DNA from: Ruminococcaceae bacterium UBA6845
Lineage (GTDB): Bacteria; Bacillota; Clostridia; Oscillospirales; Acutalibacteraceae
Assembly (NCBI GenBank): GCA_002449395.1
Contig: DKDP01000003.1
Coordinates: 1-64,000 of the forward strand
DNA: 64,000 nt
Reading direction: 5' to 3'
Position 1 is the stretch's first letter, and every line of letters starts with the position of its first letter. The position numbers were made by a program, and so were the translations under genes. The notes beneath the pieces were generated by a model. It had not been told where the DNA came from and did no database searches. It saw only the letters and a list, made by a program, of their open reading frames with translations. Below are positions 27,500 through 35,704 of the stretch, piece by piece.

Positions 27500-28769
27500 G
27501 ATATATAACTACGGCGAGGTGCCGAACAGTGAGATCTTTGCAAGGGAGAACATCTCGGCGAACGTTGAGGACATAGTTGCCGACATAATCTCGGATGTCA
27601 GGAAAAACGGAGACGAGGCACTCTTTGCATATTCAAAAAAATTCGACAAGGCGGAGCTTGCAAATCTTGAGGTCACAGAGGATGAAATTGACGAGGCTTT
27701 GAGCATTGTTGATCCCGAATTTATCTCCATAATGACAGAGGCTGCACAGAATATTCGTGCCTTTCACGAAAAACAGGTTCGCACGAGCTTTGTAATCAAC
27801 GATAAGGAAGGCGTTGTAATCGGTCAAAAGGTTATGCCGATTGAAAAGGTCGGACTTTATGTCCCGGGCGGCACGGCGGCTTATCCGTCAACGGTTCTGA
27901 TGGACAGCATTCCTGCAAAGATTGCAGGCTGCCCCGAGATCGTTATGGTAACTCCTCCGAAGCAGGACGGAAAGGTCAATCCCGTAATTCTTGCCGCAGC
28001 GTCAATCGCAGGCGTTGACCGTATTTTTAAGGTCGGCGGAGCTCAGGCAATTGCCGCACTCGCTTACGGAACCGAGAGCGTGCCGAGGGTTGATAAAATC
28101 GTGGGTCCGGGCAACGCTTTTGTAGCCGAGGCGAAAAAACAGGTTTTCGGTAAGGTTTCGATTGATATGATTGCAGGTCCGAGCGAGATTCTTGTCGTTG
28201 CCGACTCAACCTGCAACCCGAAATTTGTTGCCGCCGATCTTCTCTCTCAGGCGGAACACGATAAGATGGCAAGCGCAGTTCTTGTAACGGACAGCAAGGA
28301 GTTTGCTCAGGCTGTAAGCGACGAGCTTGAAAAGCAGATTCCGCTTCTTCCGCGTGAGGAAATTGCAAGGGCGTCAATTGACAATAACGGCAAAATAATC
28401 GTTGCCGAAAACAATCTTTTGCTTGCGATTGACATTGCCAATGAGATTGCCCCCGAGCACCTCGAGCTTTGCGTAGATAATCCGTTTGACTATCTTGATA
28501 AAGTAAAGCACGCAGGTTCAATTTTTATGGGCAAGAATTGTCCCGAGGCGCTCGGCGACTATTTCGCAGGTCCGAACCATACTCTTCCGACGAGCGGAAC
28601 GGCAAGATTTTCTTCACCGCTTTCGGTTGATGATTTCGTTAAAAAATCGCAGTTTACATATTATTCTTCTGTCGCACTCGAAAAGGTGGCGGACAAGATA
28701 TCTTACTTTGCAAATAAGGAGGGACTGAGCGCACACGGCAAGAGCGCAACGGTGCGTTTTGAAAAATAA
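27492..28769 (+). CDS. hisD: histidinol dehydrogenase
   Basis: Final two oxidations, histidinol to histidine with two NAD. 425 residues, usual length. Core motifs YVPGGTAAYPS, GGAQAIAALAYGT, KIVGPGN and AGPSEILVVAD are present, with the Zn-site region SQAEHDKMA and NHTLPTSGTARF. I start at ATG 27492 (overlapping the hisG stop, AAGGAG site); an in-frame TTG at 27486 is less likely. Confidence 0.96.
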   Translation: MIKIYNYGEVPNSEIFARENISANVEDIVADIISDVRKNGDEALFAYSKKFDKAELANLEVTEDEIDEALSIVDPEFISIMTEAAQNIRAFHEKQVRTSFVINDKEGVVIGQKVMPIEKVGLYVPGGTAAYPSTVLMDSIPAKIAGCPEIVMVTPPKQDGKVNPVILAAASIAGVDRIFKVGGAQAIAALAYGTESVPRVDKIVGPGNAFVAEAKKQVFGKVSIDMIAGPSEILVVADSTCNPKFVAADLLSQAEHDKMASAVLVTDSKEFAQAVSDELEKQIPLLPREEIARASIDNNGKIIVAENNLLLAIDIANEIAPEHLELCVDNPFDYLDKVKHAGSIFMGKNCPEALGDYFAGPNHTLPTSGTARFSSPLSVDDFVKKSQFTYYSSVALEKVADKISYFANKEGLSAHGKSATVRFEK

Positions 28770-29824
28770 TGAGCAGATTTTTTTCGGAGAAATATTCTTC
28801 ACTTGTTCCTTACACTCCCGGCGAACAGCCGCAGGATAAAAAATATATAAAGCTCAACACGAATGAGTCCCCGTTCCCACCGTCGCAGGCGGTTTCGGAT
28901 GCGGTCGGGGCAGAGGCTGGCAGACTTCAGCTTTACTCCGATCCCGAGTGCGTCGCCCTGAGAAAAAAGGCGGCAGAGGTTTTCGGAATAAATGACGATG
29001 AAATAATTATGACAAACGGCTCGGACGAGGTGCTTAACTTCGCATTTATGGCATTTGCGGACGAAAAAAATCCGCTCCGTTTTGCAGATATCACCTACGG
29101 ATTTTATCCCGTGTTTGCCGAGCTTAACCACATCCCGTATACGGAGGTTCCGCTTAAAGAGGATTTTTCGATTGATCCGAACGATTACACGGCAGTCAAT
29201 GAAACCGTTGTGATTGCCAATCCCAATGCGCCGACGGGGCTCGCTCTCAGTCTTGAAACCATTGAAGAGATTGTGAAGAGCAATCCCGACAATATTGTCA
29301 TCATCGACGAGGCGTATATTGACTTCGGAGGTCGGAGCGCAGTGCCGCTCACGAAAAAATACGACAACCTGCTTGTCACGGGTACATTTTCAAAGTCACG
29401 CTCAATGGCAGGCGCAAGGCTCGGCTTCGGCATCGGCAATGCAAAGCTGATTGCAGATCTGAATACGGTCAAGTATTCGACAAATCCGTATAATGTCAAC
29501 CGGCTGACAGCGGTTGCGGGAATTGCCGCACTTGAGGATAACGGTTATTATATGAATAATTGTAAGAAAATTCAGGAAAACAGAGCTTGGACAACGGCGG
29601 AGCTTGAAAAGCTCGGATTCACCGTTCTCCCGTCAATGGCAAATTTCATCTTTGCAAGGTCGGACAAAATCAGCGGTGAGGAGCTTTATTTAACGCTCAA
29701 GGAAAAGGGAATCCTTATCCGCCACTTTACAAAGGAACGCATTTGCGATTATAATAGAATAACAATAGGCACGTCCGAGCAGATGAAAATTTTTGTTGAT
29801 GCGGTAAAGGAAATCGTTGGTTGA
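28769..29824 (+). CDS. hisC: histidinol-phosphate aminotransferase
   Basis: PLP enzyme of fold type I, 351 residues. The lysine forming the Schiff base is in TGTFSKSRSMAGARLG (near residue 209). NPNAPTG and DEAYIDFGG are the aspartate-aminotransferase-family motifs. Start overlaps the hisD stop (TAATG). Confidence 0.95.
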   Translation: MSRFFSEKYSSLVPYTPGEQPQDKKYIKLNTNESPFPPSQAVSDAVGAEAGRLQLYSDPECVALRKKAAEVFGINDDEIIMTNGSDEVLNFAFMAFADEKNPLRFADITYGFYPVFAELNHIPYTEVPLKEDFSIDPNDYTAVNETVVIANPNAPTGLALSLETIEEIVKSNPDNIVIIDEAYIDFGGRSAVPLTKKYDNLLVTGTFSKSRSMAGARLGFGIGNAKLIADLNTVKYSTNPYNVNRLTAVAGIAALEDNGYYMNNCKKIQENRAWTTAELEKLGFTVLPSMANFIFARSDKISGEELYLTLKEKGILIRHFTKERICDYNRITIGTSEQMKIFVDAVKEIVG

Positions 29825-29826
29825 AA

Positions 29827-30429
29827 ATGCTTGAATTTTTAGATATTGTTGATGAAAACGGCGAGCCGACAGGCAAGACGGTCGAAAGAAAAAAGGCGCA
29901 CGCCGAGGGAATACGGCACAGAACCTCCCACGTATGGCTGGCAAGAAAAAGAAACGGCAGGGTAGAAATACTTATGCAAAAGCGAGCCGAAAATAAGGAT
30001 TCATATCCCGGCTGCTACGACATTTCAAGCGCAGGTCATATTCCGGCAGGCGACGGGTTTGAAGAATCGGCAGTCCGTGAGCTTCGAGAGGAGCTCGGTG
30101 TAAAGGCGGACGAAAGCGAGCTGATTTACTGCGGCGACAGAAAGGTGCAGTGTGACGATGTTTTCTCCGGAAAGCCGTTCCACGACAACCAGTTTTCGAG
30201 AGTATTTCTTCTTTGGAGGGATATGGAAGAGGATCAATTTACACTTCAAAAGGAAGAGCTTGAAAGCGTAAAATGGATTCCCTTTGACGAGTGCATTGAC
30301 GGAGTTTTAAATAACAAATTTAAAAACTGCATAGCGACGGACGAATTGATGATCCTGAAAAAGGGTATTGAAAAAACAGAAAGGATGTTTTCGGATGAGA
30401 ACGGGAAATATCGACAGAAAAACAAATGA
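29827..30429 (+). CDS. Nudix hydrolase
   Basis: 200 residues. The start ([13 protein letters not shown]) and the Nudix box region [22 protein letters not shown] (split: [23 protein letters not shown]) resemble the IDI-like/YfcD group, with REL-REELG intact and Asp where the first box Glu often is. It should cleave a nucleoside-diphosphate-type bond or a related substrate. It is embedded between hisC and hisB with overlaps on both sides, so it is co-translated with histidine enzymes although it is not a known pathway enzyme. Start ATG 29827 chosen over TTG 29821. Confidence 0.9.
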   Translation: MLEFLDIVDENGEPTGKTVERKKAHAEGIRHRTSHVWLARKRNGRVEILMQKRAENKDSYPGCYDISSAGHIPAGDGFEESAVRELREELGVKADESELIYCGDRKVQCDDVFSGKPFHDNQFSRVFLLWRDMEEDQFTLQKEELESVKWIPFDECIDGVLNNKFKNCIATDELMILKKGIEKTERMFSDENGKYRQKNK

Positions 30430-30982
30430 AACGGATATCCGCCTGAGTATTGACCTTGACGGAAGCGGCAAGGCAGACGTTGCAACGGGCTGCGGCTTCC
30501 TTGACCATATGCTGAACCTTTTTGCCCGTCACGGCAGATTTGACCTTGCGGTGAAATGTGTCGGAGACACTTATGTTGACTATCACCACACGGTTGAGGA
30601 TATCGGAATAAGTCTCGGCAAGGCATTCAAAGAGGCTCTCGGCGACAAAAAAGGCATAGTTCGTTACGGTGATACGGCTCTGCCGATGGACGAGTCGCTG
30701 ATTCTCTCTGCCGTTGATATTTCGGGCAGGGGCGGACTTTATTATTCTCTTGAAATTCCGACTGAGAAGGTCGGTGATTTTGATACCGAGCTTGTCGAGG
30801 AATTTTGGCGTGCCTTTGCCTGCGATGCAGGTATAACGCTTCATATTCGCCGACTTGCAGGCAGTAACTCTCATCATATCATTGAGGGTTCGTTTAAATC
30901 GGTTGCAAGAAGTCTGCGCACGGCTGTAAGCATCGACAGAAAATTTGCCGATGAAATTCCGTCAACAAAGGGGTTGCTTTGA
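30395..30982 (+). CDS. hisB: imidazoleglycerol-phosphate dehydratase
   Basis: 195 residues; the mono-functional dehydratase only, without the HAD phosphatase domain of the E. coli protein. [19 protein letters not shown] and [13 protein letters not shown] His motifs bind the two manganese ions. Start set at ATG 30395 ([15 protein letters not shown], the usual N-terminus), inside the end of the Nudix gene in another frame, with AAAGGA upstream. Confidence 0.95.
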   Translation: MRTGNIDRKTNETDIRLSIDLDGSGKADVATGCGFLDHMLNLFARHGRFDLAVKCVGDTYVDYHHTVEDIGISLGKAFKEALGDKKGIVRYGDTALPMDESLILSAVDISGRGGLYYSLEIPTEKVGDFDTELVEEFWRAFACDAGITLHIRRLAGSNSHHIIEGSFKSVARSLRTAVSIDRKFADEIPSTKGLL

Positions 30983-31590
30983 TGATAGCGATAATTGACT
31001 ACGGAGTAGGCAACCTTTTTTCCTTGTGCTCGTCATTGGCAAGCATAGGGGCGCAGGCGGTTGTAACCTCCGACATTGAAACAATAAAATCTGCCGACAA
31101 GCTCATTCTTCCGGGTGTCGGCGCATTTGCCGATGCGGCGCAGAAGCTCCGTGACAGCGGCATGGAAAAGGTTGTAAAGGAGCAAGCGGCGGCAGGCAAG
31201 GACATTATGGGAATCTGCCTCGGAATGCAGCTCCTTTTTGAAAAAAGCTATGAGTACGGCGAACATCAAGGTCTCGGATTGCTCAAGGGCTCGGTCATTC
31301 CGATGGAGGGAACAATCCCCGAAAGACTGAAAATACCGCATATCGGCTGGAATGCATTGCATTTTGCAAAGCCGAGCGGACTTTTTAAATATATCAATGA
31401 AAACGATTGTGTTTATTTCGTCCATTCCTATTATGCGACAGACTGCGACGACAGCGTGATCGCCACAACGGAGTACGGAAAGGAAATGACCGCCGCCGTG
31501 GAGCTCGGCAACATCAAGGGATGTCAGTTTCACCCCGAGAAGAGCGGCAAGGTCGGTCTGGCAATCCTCAGAGCTTTTTGCGAGGGATAA
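30982..31590 (+). CDS. hisH: imidazole glycerol phosphate synthase, glutaminase subunit
   Basis: 202 residues, class I amidotransferase: [16 protein letters not shown] with the nucleophilic Cys (near residue 78), HPEKSG for the His-Glu pair. Supplies ammonia to HisF. Start ATG at 30982 overlaps the hisB stop (TGATG). Confidence 0.95.
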   Translation: MIAIIDYGVGNLFSLCSSLASIGAQAVVTSDIETIKSADKLILPGVGAFADAAQKLRDSGMEKVVKEQAAAGKDIMGICLGMQLLFEKSYEYGEHQGLGLLKGSVIPMEGTIPERLKIPHIGWNALHFAKPSGLFKYINENDCVYFVHSYYATDCDDSVIATTEYGKEMTAAVELGNIKGCQFHPEKSGKVGLAILRAFCEG

Positions 31591-31619
31591 AACGGGTTCG
31601 GAAAGGAACGGTTATACAG

Positions 31620-32333
31620 ATGATAATACTTCCTGCAATAGATTTGCTTGGCCGCAAGGCGGTCAGACTGTTAAAAGGCGACTACAATCAGGTGACGGTT
31701 TACAGCGATTCGCCGCTTGAGGTTGCCGAAAAATTCAAATCACTCGGCGCAAATTATATTCATATGGTCGATCTTGACGGCGCAAAATACGGCACGACTC
31801 CGAATATGGATATTGTTGCCGAGGTTGCCGAAAAAACGGGGCTGTTTGTTGAAATCGGCGGCGGAATCCGCAGTATGGATACCGTAAAAGAATACATCGG
31901 CTCGGGCGTGTCACGTGTCATTCTCGGCACGGCGGCGATCTGCGACGAGGACTTTTTGAAAGAGGCGATCAGAACCTACGGAGAAAAAATTGCCGTTGGC
32001 GCAGATGTCAAGGACGGTAAAATTGCGGTCAAGGGCTGGCTTGAGCAGTCCGACGTTACCCTTGATGAGTTCTTTATGAAGATGCAGAAGCTCGGTGTTA
32101 AGAATATAATCTGCACGGATATTTCACGTGACGGAGCAATGAGGGGAACAAACCTTGAGCTTTACCGTGAGCTTTCCGCAAGGTATTCGCTCGATATCAC
32201 CGCCTCGGGCGGAGTTTCAAGCATTGATGATGTCAGAGAGCTCCGTAGAATGAACCTTTACGGCGCAATAATCGGCAAGGCGTATTACACGGGAGCTGTC
32301 GACCTTAAAGAAGCGATCGAGGTGGCAAGATGA
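31620..32333 (+). CDS. hisA: phosphoribosyl-formimino-AICAR ribotide isomerase
   Basis: 237-residue TIM barrel. ILPAIDLLGRKAVRL at the start, VEIGGGIRS and ASGGVSS are the phosphate-binding and catalytic segments. Start set at ATG 31620 with GGAAAGGAA upstream; the frame is open further upstream but inside hisH. Confidence 0.95.
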   Translation: MIILPAIDLLGRKAVRLLKGDYNQVTVYSDSPLEVAEKFKSLGANYIHMVDLDGAKYGTTPNMDIVAEVAEKTGLFVEIGGGIRSMDTVKEYIGSGVSRVILGTAAICDEDFLKEAIRTYGEKIAVGADVKDGKIAVKGWLEQSDVTLDEFFMKMQKLGVKNIICTDISRDGAMRGTNLELYRELSARYSLDITASGGVSSIDDVRELRRMNLYGAIIGKAYYTGAVDLKEAIEVAR

Positions 32334-33088
32334 TTACGAAAAGAATTATTCCCTGCCTTGATGTTAAAAACGGCAGGGTTGTCAAGGGCGTGAATTTCAA
32401 GGGGCTTTCCGATGTTTCTTCACCCGTCGAGCTTGCAAAATACTATTCCGACAACGGTGCCGACGAGCTTGTTTTTTACGACATAACGGCGTCGTTTGAG
32501 GAAAGGAAACTTTTTACGGACATTCTCCGTGAGGTTGCAAGCCAAATTTTCATTCCGCTGACGGTCGGCGGCGGAATAAACACCGTTGATGATTTCGACA
32601 GGGTGCTCAAATGCGGTGCCGACAAGGTCAGCGTGAACTCGGGAGCAATCAAGAATCCGGAGCTTATTCGTGAGGCGGCGGAGCGCTACGGCAATCAGTG
32701 CGTTGTTATTTCCGCCGATGTAAAGCGGGTTAACGGTGAGTTTCACGTGTTCGCCAAGGGCGGACGTGAGGACACGGGAATGGAAGCGATCGGCTGGATA
32801 AAGCGGTGCGTTGACCTCGGGGCAGGCGAGGCGGTAGTCAATTCGATTGATACCGACGGTGTGAAAAAGGGATTTGATATCGAGATGCTCAAGGCGGTTT
32901 GCAACGCCGTTAATGTGCCTGTTATTGCTTCGGGCGGAGCAGGCGGAATAGGCGATTTTGTTGATCTGTTCCGAGAGATTCCCGATATTGACGCAGGACT
33001 TGCCGCTTCAATCTTCCACTTCGGCGAGGTTTCGATTCCCGACCTGAAAAAGGAATTGAGAAAAAATAATATCACAGTGAGGTTATGA
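32330..33088 (+). CDS. hisF: imidazole glycerol phosphate synthase, cyclase subunit
   Basis: 252-residue TIM barrel. IPCLDVKNGRVVKG at the N-terminus and Asp11 there, LTVGGGI, NSIDTDG and ASGGAG are family motifs. Works with HisH to form IGP and AICAR. Start overlaps the hisA stop by 4 bases. Confidence 0.96.
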   Translation: MITKRIIPCLDVKNGRVVKGVNFKGLSDVSSPVELAKYYSDNGADELVFYDITASFEERKLFTDILREVASQIFIPLTVGGGINTVDDFDRVLKCGADKVSVNSGAIKNPELIREAAERYGNQCVVISADVKRVNGEFHVFAKGGREDTGMEAIGWIKRCVDLGAGEAVVNSIDTDGVKKGFDIEMLKAVCNAVNVPVIASGGAGGIGDFVDLFREIPDIDAGLAASIFHFGEVSIPDLKKELRKNNITVRL

Positions 33089-33738
33089 TTATGCTGAATA
33101 TAGATGAGCTTAAATTTGATGAAAAGGGTCTTATTCCTGCAGTTGTCGTTGATTCGATAACGAAAAAGGTGCTGACCGTTGCATATATGAACAAAGAGAG
33201 CCTTAAAATCTCAATGAAAAAGGGCTTGACCTGTTTCTGGAGCAGATCGAGGCAGGAGCTTTGGCTCAAGGGCGAAACCAGCGGTAATTATCAGCACATT
33301 GTCAGCATCACCGCCGACTGCGACAATGACGCACTTGTTGTTGTCGTTGAAAAGGACGGTCCTGCGTGTCATACGGGCAGTGATTCCTGCTTTACAAAGC
33401 CGGTTTATCAGAGCGATGATTTGCAGGAATTTAGCTTGCAGGGACTTTATGACCTGCTTGTCGGCAGGAAAGAGGAGAAACCGGAGGGTTCATATACAAC
33501 CTACCTTTTTGAAAAGGGAATTGACAAGATCCTGAAAAAGGTCGGCGAGGAGTGCACCGAGGTTATAATCGCAGGCAAGGCGGATGATAAGAAAGAGACG
33601 ATCTACGAGCTTGCCGATCTCGCTTATCACGCAATGGTGCTTATGGTCGAGATGGGTATATCGGTTGAGGATGTTCACCGTGAGCTTGCTTCCCGCCACA
33701 TAATCGACCACAAGGTTAAGCAAGAGAAAATGACCTGA
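33085..33738 (+). CDS. hisI: phosphoribosyl-AMP cyclohydrolase / phosphoribosyl-ATP pyrophosphatase
   Basis: 217-residue bifunctional HisIE. Residues 1-115 are the cyclohydrolase (TFWSRSRQ-like LTCFWSRSRQELWLKGETSG, then DCDNDA and CHTGSDSCF for Mg and Zn). Residues 120-217 are the MazG-like pyrophosphatase (KVGEECTEVIIAGK). Start may be ATG 33085 or 33091. Last his gene; no terminator is obvious before the next promoter. Confidence 0.95.
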   Translation: MIMLNIDELKFDEKGLIPAVVVDSITKKVLTVAYMNKESLKISMKKGLTCFWSRSRQELWLKGETSGNYQHIVSITADCDNDALVVVVEKDGPACHTGSDSCFTKPVYQSDDLQEFSLQGLYDLLVGRKEEKPEGSYTTYLFEKGIDKILKKVGEECTEVIIAGKADDKKETIYELADLAYHAMVLMVEMGISVEDVHRELASRHIIDHKVKQEKMT

Positions 33739-33810
33739 TATTATACTTGACATTTTTGATATAATTATTTTAAGGCAATGCTTTACGATGCGCCTGAAGG
33801 AGGAATGATT

Positions 33811-34578
33811 ATGTCTGACTGGAACTCAAATCAATATATGAAATTCGGAGCGGAGCGCACTCAGCCGTCCGCTGATCTTGTTAACCGTCTCGGTTCGATT
33901 TCACCGAGCCGTATTCTTGATCTCGGCTGTGGGCCCGGAAACAGCACCAAAAAGCTGGCGGAGCGTTTCAGCGATGCGGACATTCTCGGCATTGATTATT
34001 CGGAGGATATGCTGGAAAAGGCGAGAGCGACTTATCCCGAGCTGAAGTTTGAGAGAAGCTCTGTCCCCGATGACCTCGATAAGCTCGGCGGAAAGTTTGA
34101 TCTTATTTTTTCAAACGCCTGTATTCACTGGATTCCCGATCATAGGAAGCTGATCCCTGCAATTTTTGACAAACTAAGTGAGGGCGGCACTCTTGCGGTG
34201 CAGATTCCGTATATTCAGAAAGCGCCCTTTTACCGTCTCCTGAATCTTCTTGTGGATACGGGAGAGTGGAAAAAGTTATCGGTTATTCATAATTTTCACA
34301 ATCTTTTCCCCGAGGAATACTATGATATTCTCAGCGGATTGAGCGAGAGTTTCAATATATGGGAAACAACGTACTATCACACTGTTTCATCGCACGACGG
34401 AGTGATTGAATGGTACAAGGGCAGCGGACTGCGCCCGTATCTCGATATGCTCAGCGACGAGGAGAAACCGAGATTTCTTGCGGATCTCAGTGAGATGATT
34501 TCGGAAAATTTTCCGAGACGTGAGAACGGCTCAATAATTCTTAAAATGCCGAGGGTATTCTTTACCGCAAAGAAATAA
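33811..34578 (+). CDS. tam: trans-aconitate 2-methyltransferase-like protein
   Basis: 255-residue SAM-dependent methyltransferase. SDWNSNQYMKFGAERTQPS at the N-terminus and ILDLGCGPGNST (motif I) are typical of Tam, which methylates trans-aconitate. Start set at ATG 33811, 7 bases after AAGGAGGA; upstream is an extended -10 TGATATAAT (33757-33765). A single-gene unit ended by a bidirectional hairpin. Substrate inferred by similarity only. Confidence 0.82.
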   Translation: MSDWNSNQYMKFGAERTQPSADLVNRLGSISPSRILDLGCGPGNSTKKLAERFSDADILGIDYSEDMLEKARATYPELKFERSSVPDDLDKLGGKFDLIFSNACIHWIPDHRKLIPAIFDKLSEGGTLAVQIPYIQKAPFYRLLNLLVDTGEWKKLSVIHNFHNLFPEEYYDILSGLSESFNIWETTYYHTVSSHDGVIEWYKGSGLRPYLDMLSDEEKPRFLADLSEMISENFPRRENGSIILKMPRVFFTAKK

Positions 34579-34584
34579 AACAAC

Positions 34585-34611
34585 GGGGCTGACGATTAAA
34601 GCGTCAGCCCC
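34585..34611. terminator. bidirectional terminator between tam and the AraC gene
   Basis: GGGGCTGACG / CGTCAGCCCC, 10 perfect pairs, AATTTTAT on the plus side. Serves the convergent genes on both sides. Confidence 0.85.
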
Positions 34612-34629
34612 AATTTTATATGTTATTTT

Positions 34630-35598
34630 TTACACCCTGCGTACCGGGCGAATATATTTCCAGAAACGCTTGCAGTCGTGGTAGAAATAAAAAACTCTGC
34701 CCTGCGAGGTGTCAAGCTCATAGCCCGATGCGGCATAGTCGAAGTCTTTCATTGCCTGTTCGATCTTCTGCTCGACAGCGGCGTTCTCTGTTGCAAAATC
34801 AAACGGACCGTGTTCAAAGACGATATATTCGCCCTCGGGCACATCCATAAGAATCATCTGCGGCGGAACTTCTCCGTCATAATCGGCAGGCAGTCTTACT
34901 CCGTAACATTCTGCAAGCGGAATACCCCAGCTGCAAATTCTGCCGCTCGGTTCGTTGATGAATGCCATTACCTGACCGCTTCCGCTGTCCTGGCTATCTC
35001 CGCCGACATCGTCGAGCTTGCCCTTTATACTGTCGAGCAGTCCGCAGATCGTTTCACAGTCCTGCCCGGGAATTTGATTCTGCTTCTGCCAAAAATCCCA
35101 GTAGCCTATGCTCTCATAATTCCTGATGTGAAGAAACTTGTGCGCCGGGATAGTGATGAAATAAGTTTTTACTTCTTTATTCGTGCTTGTCATAGTAAAT
35201 CCTCCTGTTTCAAGTAAGTAACAGTCGAATGGGCGGATGACGGTGCGCAGAACGACGGGCGTGGGATTCCTGCGGTAAGCGCTCGGTGTGGTTCCGTATG
35301 CCTCACGGAAGGCTCTCGTGAACGCCTCGTGGGAGGAAAAGCCGTGATCAAGAGCAATGTCAAGCAATCCTCGGTCGGAATCACGCACCTCCTTGAGAGC
35401 GAATGCCAGACGGCGGTAGCGCATATAGTCACGCAGTGACATTCCCGAAAGCTCTCTGAATTTTCGTGAGACATAAAATTCGGAATATCCGAGCCTTTCG
35501 GAAAGATGGGTGAGCGTCAGCGCCTCGTCATCCCGTCTTTTTATGCAAAATTCAATTTCGTCAACGATAGTCTGAATGTTCTTGTACCAGTCGTACAT
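34630..35598 (-). CDS. AraC-family regulator with GyrI-like effector domain
   Basis: 322 residues. The AraC DNA-binding domain is N-terminal (about 15-105: LTHLSERLGYSEFYVSRKF, DIALDHGFSSHEAFTRAFREAYGTTPSAYR). The C-terminal half (about 130-322) is a GyrI/AraC-effector-binding fold of the Rob type (YGVRLPADY, EYIVFEHGPF), which binds small, often amphipathic ligands. Start placed at ATG 35598 with GAGGTGG upstream. No target gene is adjacent except convergent tam and the met genes. Confidence 0.88.
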   Translation of the reverse strand: MYDWYKNIQTIVDEIEFCIKRRDDEALTLTHLSERLGYSEFYVSRKFRELSGMSLRDYMRYRRLAFALKEVRDSDRGLLDIALDHGFSSHEAFTRAFREAYGTTPSAYRRNPTPVVLRTVIRPFDCYLLETGGFTMTSTNKEVKTYFITIPAHKFLHIRNYESIGYWDFWQKQNQIPGQDCETICGLLDSIKGKLDDVGGDSQDSGSGQVMAFINEPSGRICSWGIPLAECYGVRLPADYDGEVPPQMILMDVPEGEYIVFEHGPFDFATENAAVEQKIEQAMKDFDYAASGYELDTSQGRVFYFYHDCKRFWKYIRPVRRV

Positions 35599-35670
35599 TG
35601 TGCCACCTCTTTCAACTGTTGAGATAATTATACAAGAGATTTTCCCGAACCGCTTGATCCGGCTTGCACG

Positions 35671-35698
35671 AAAAAAGCGACGGATCAACCGCCGCTTA
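35671..35698 (-). terminator. terminator after metH
   Basis: AAGCGGCGG TTGAT CCGTCGCTT then TTTT on the minus strand, just past the metH stop. Confidence 0.8.
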
Positions 35699-35704
35699 AA
35701 ATGA

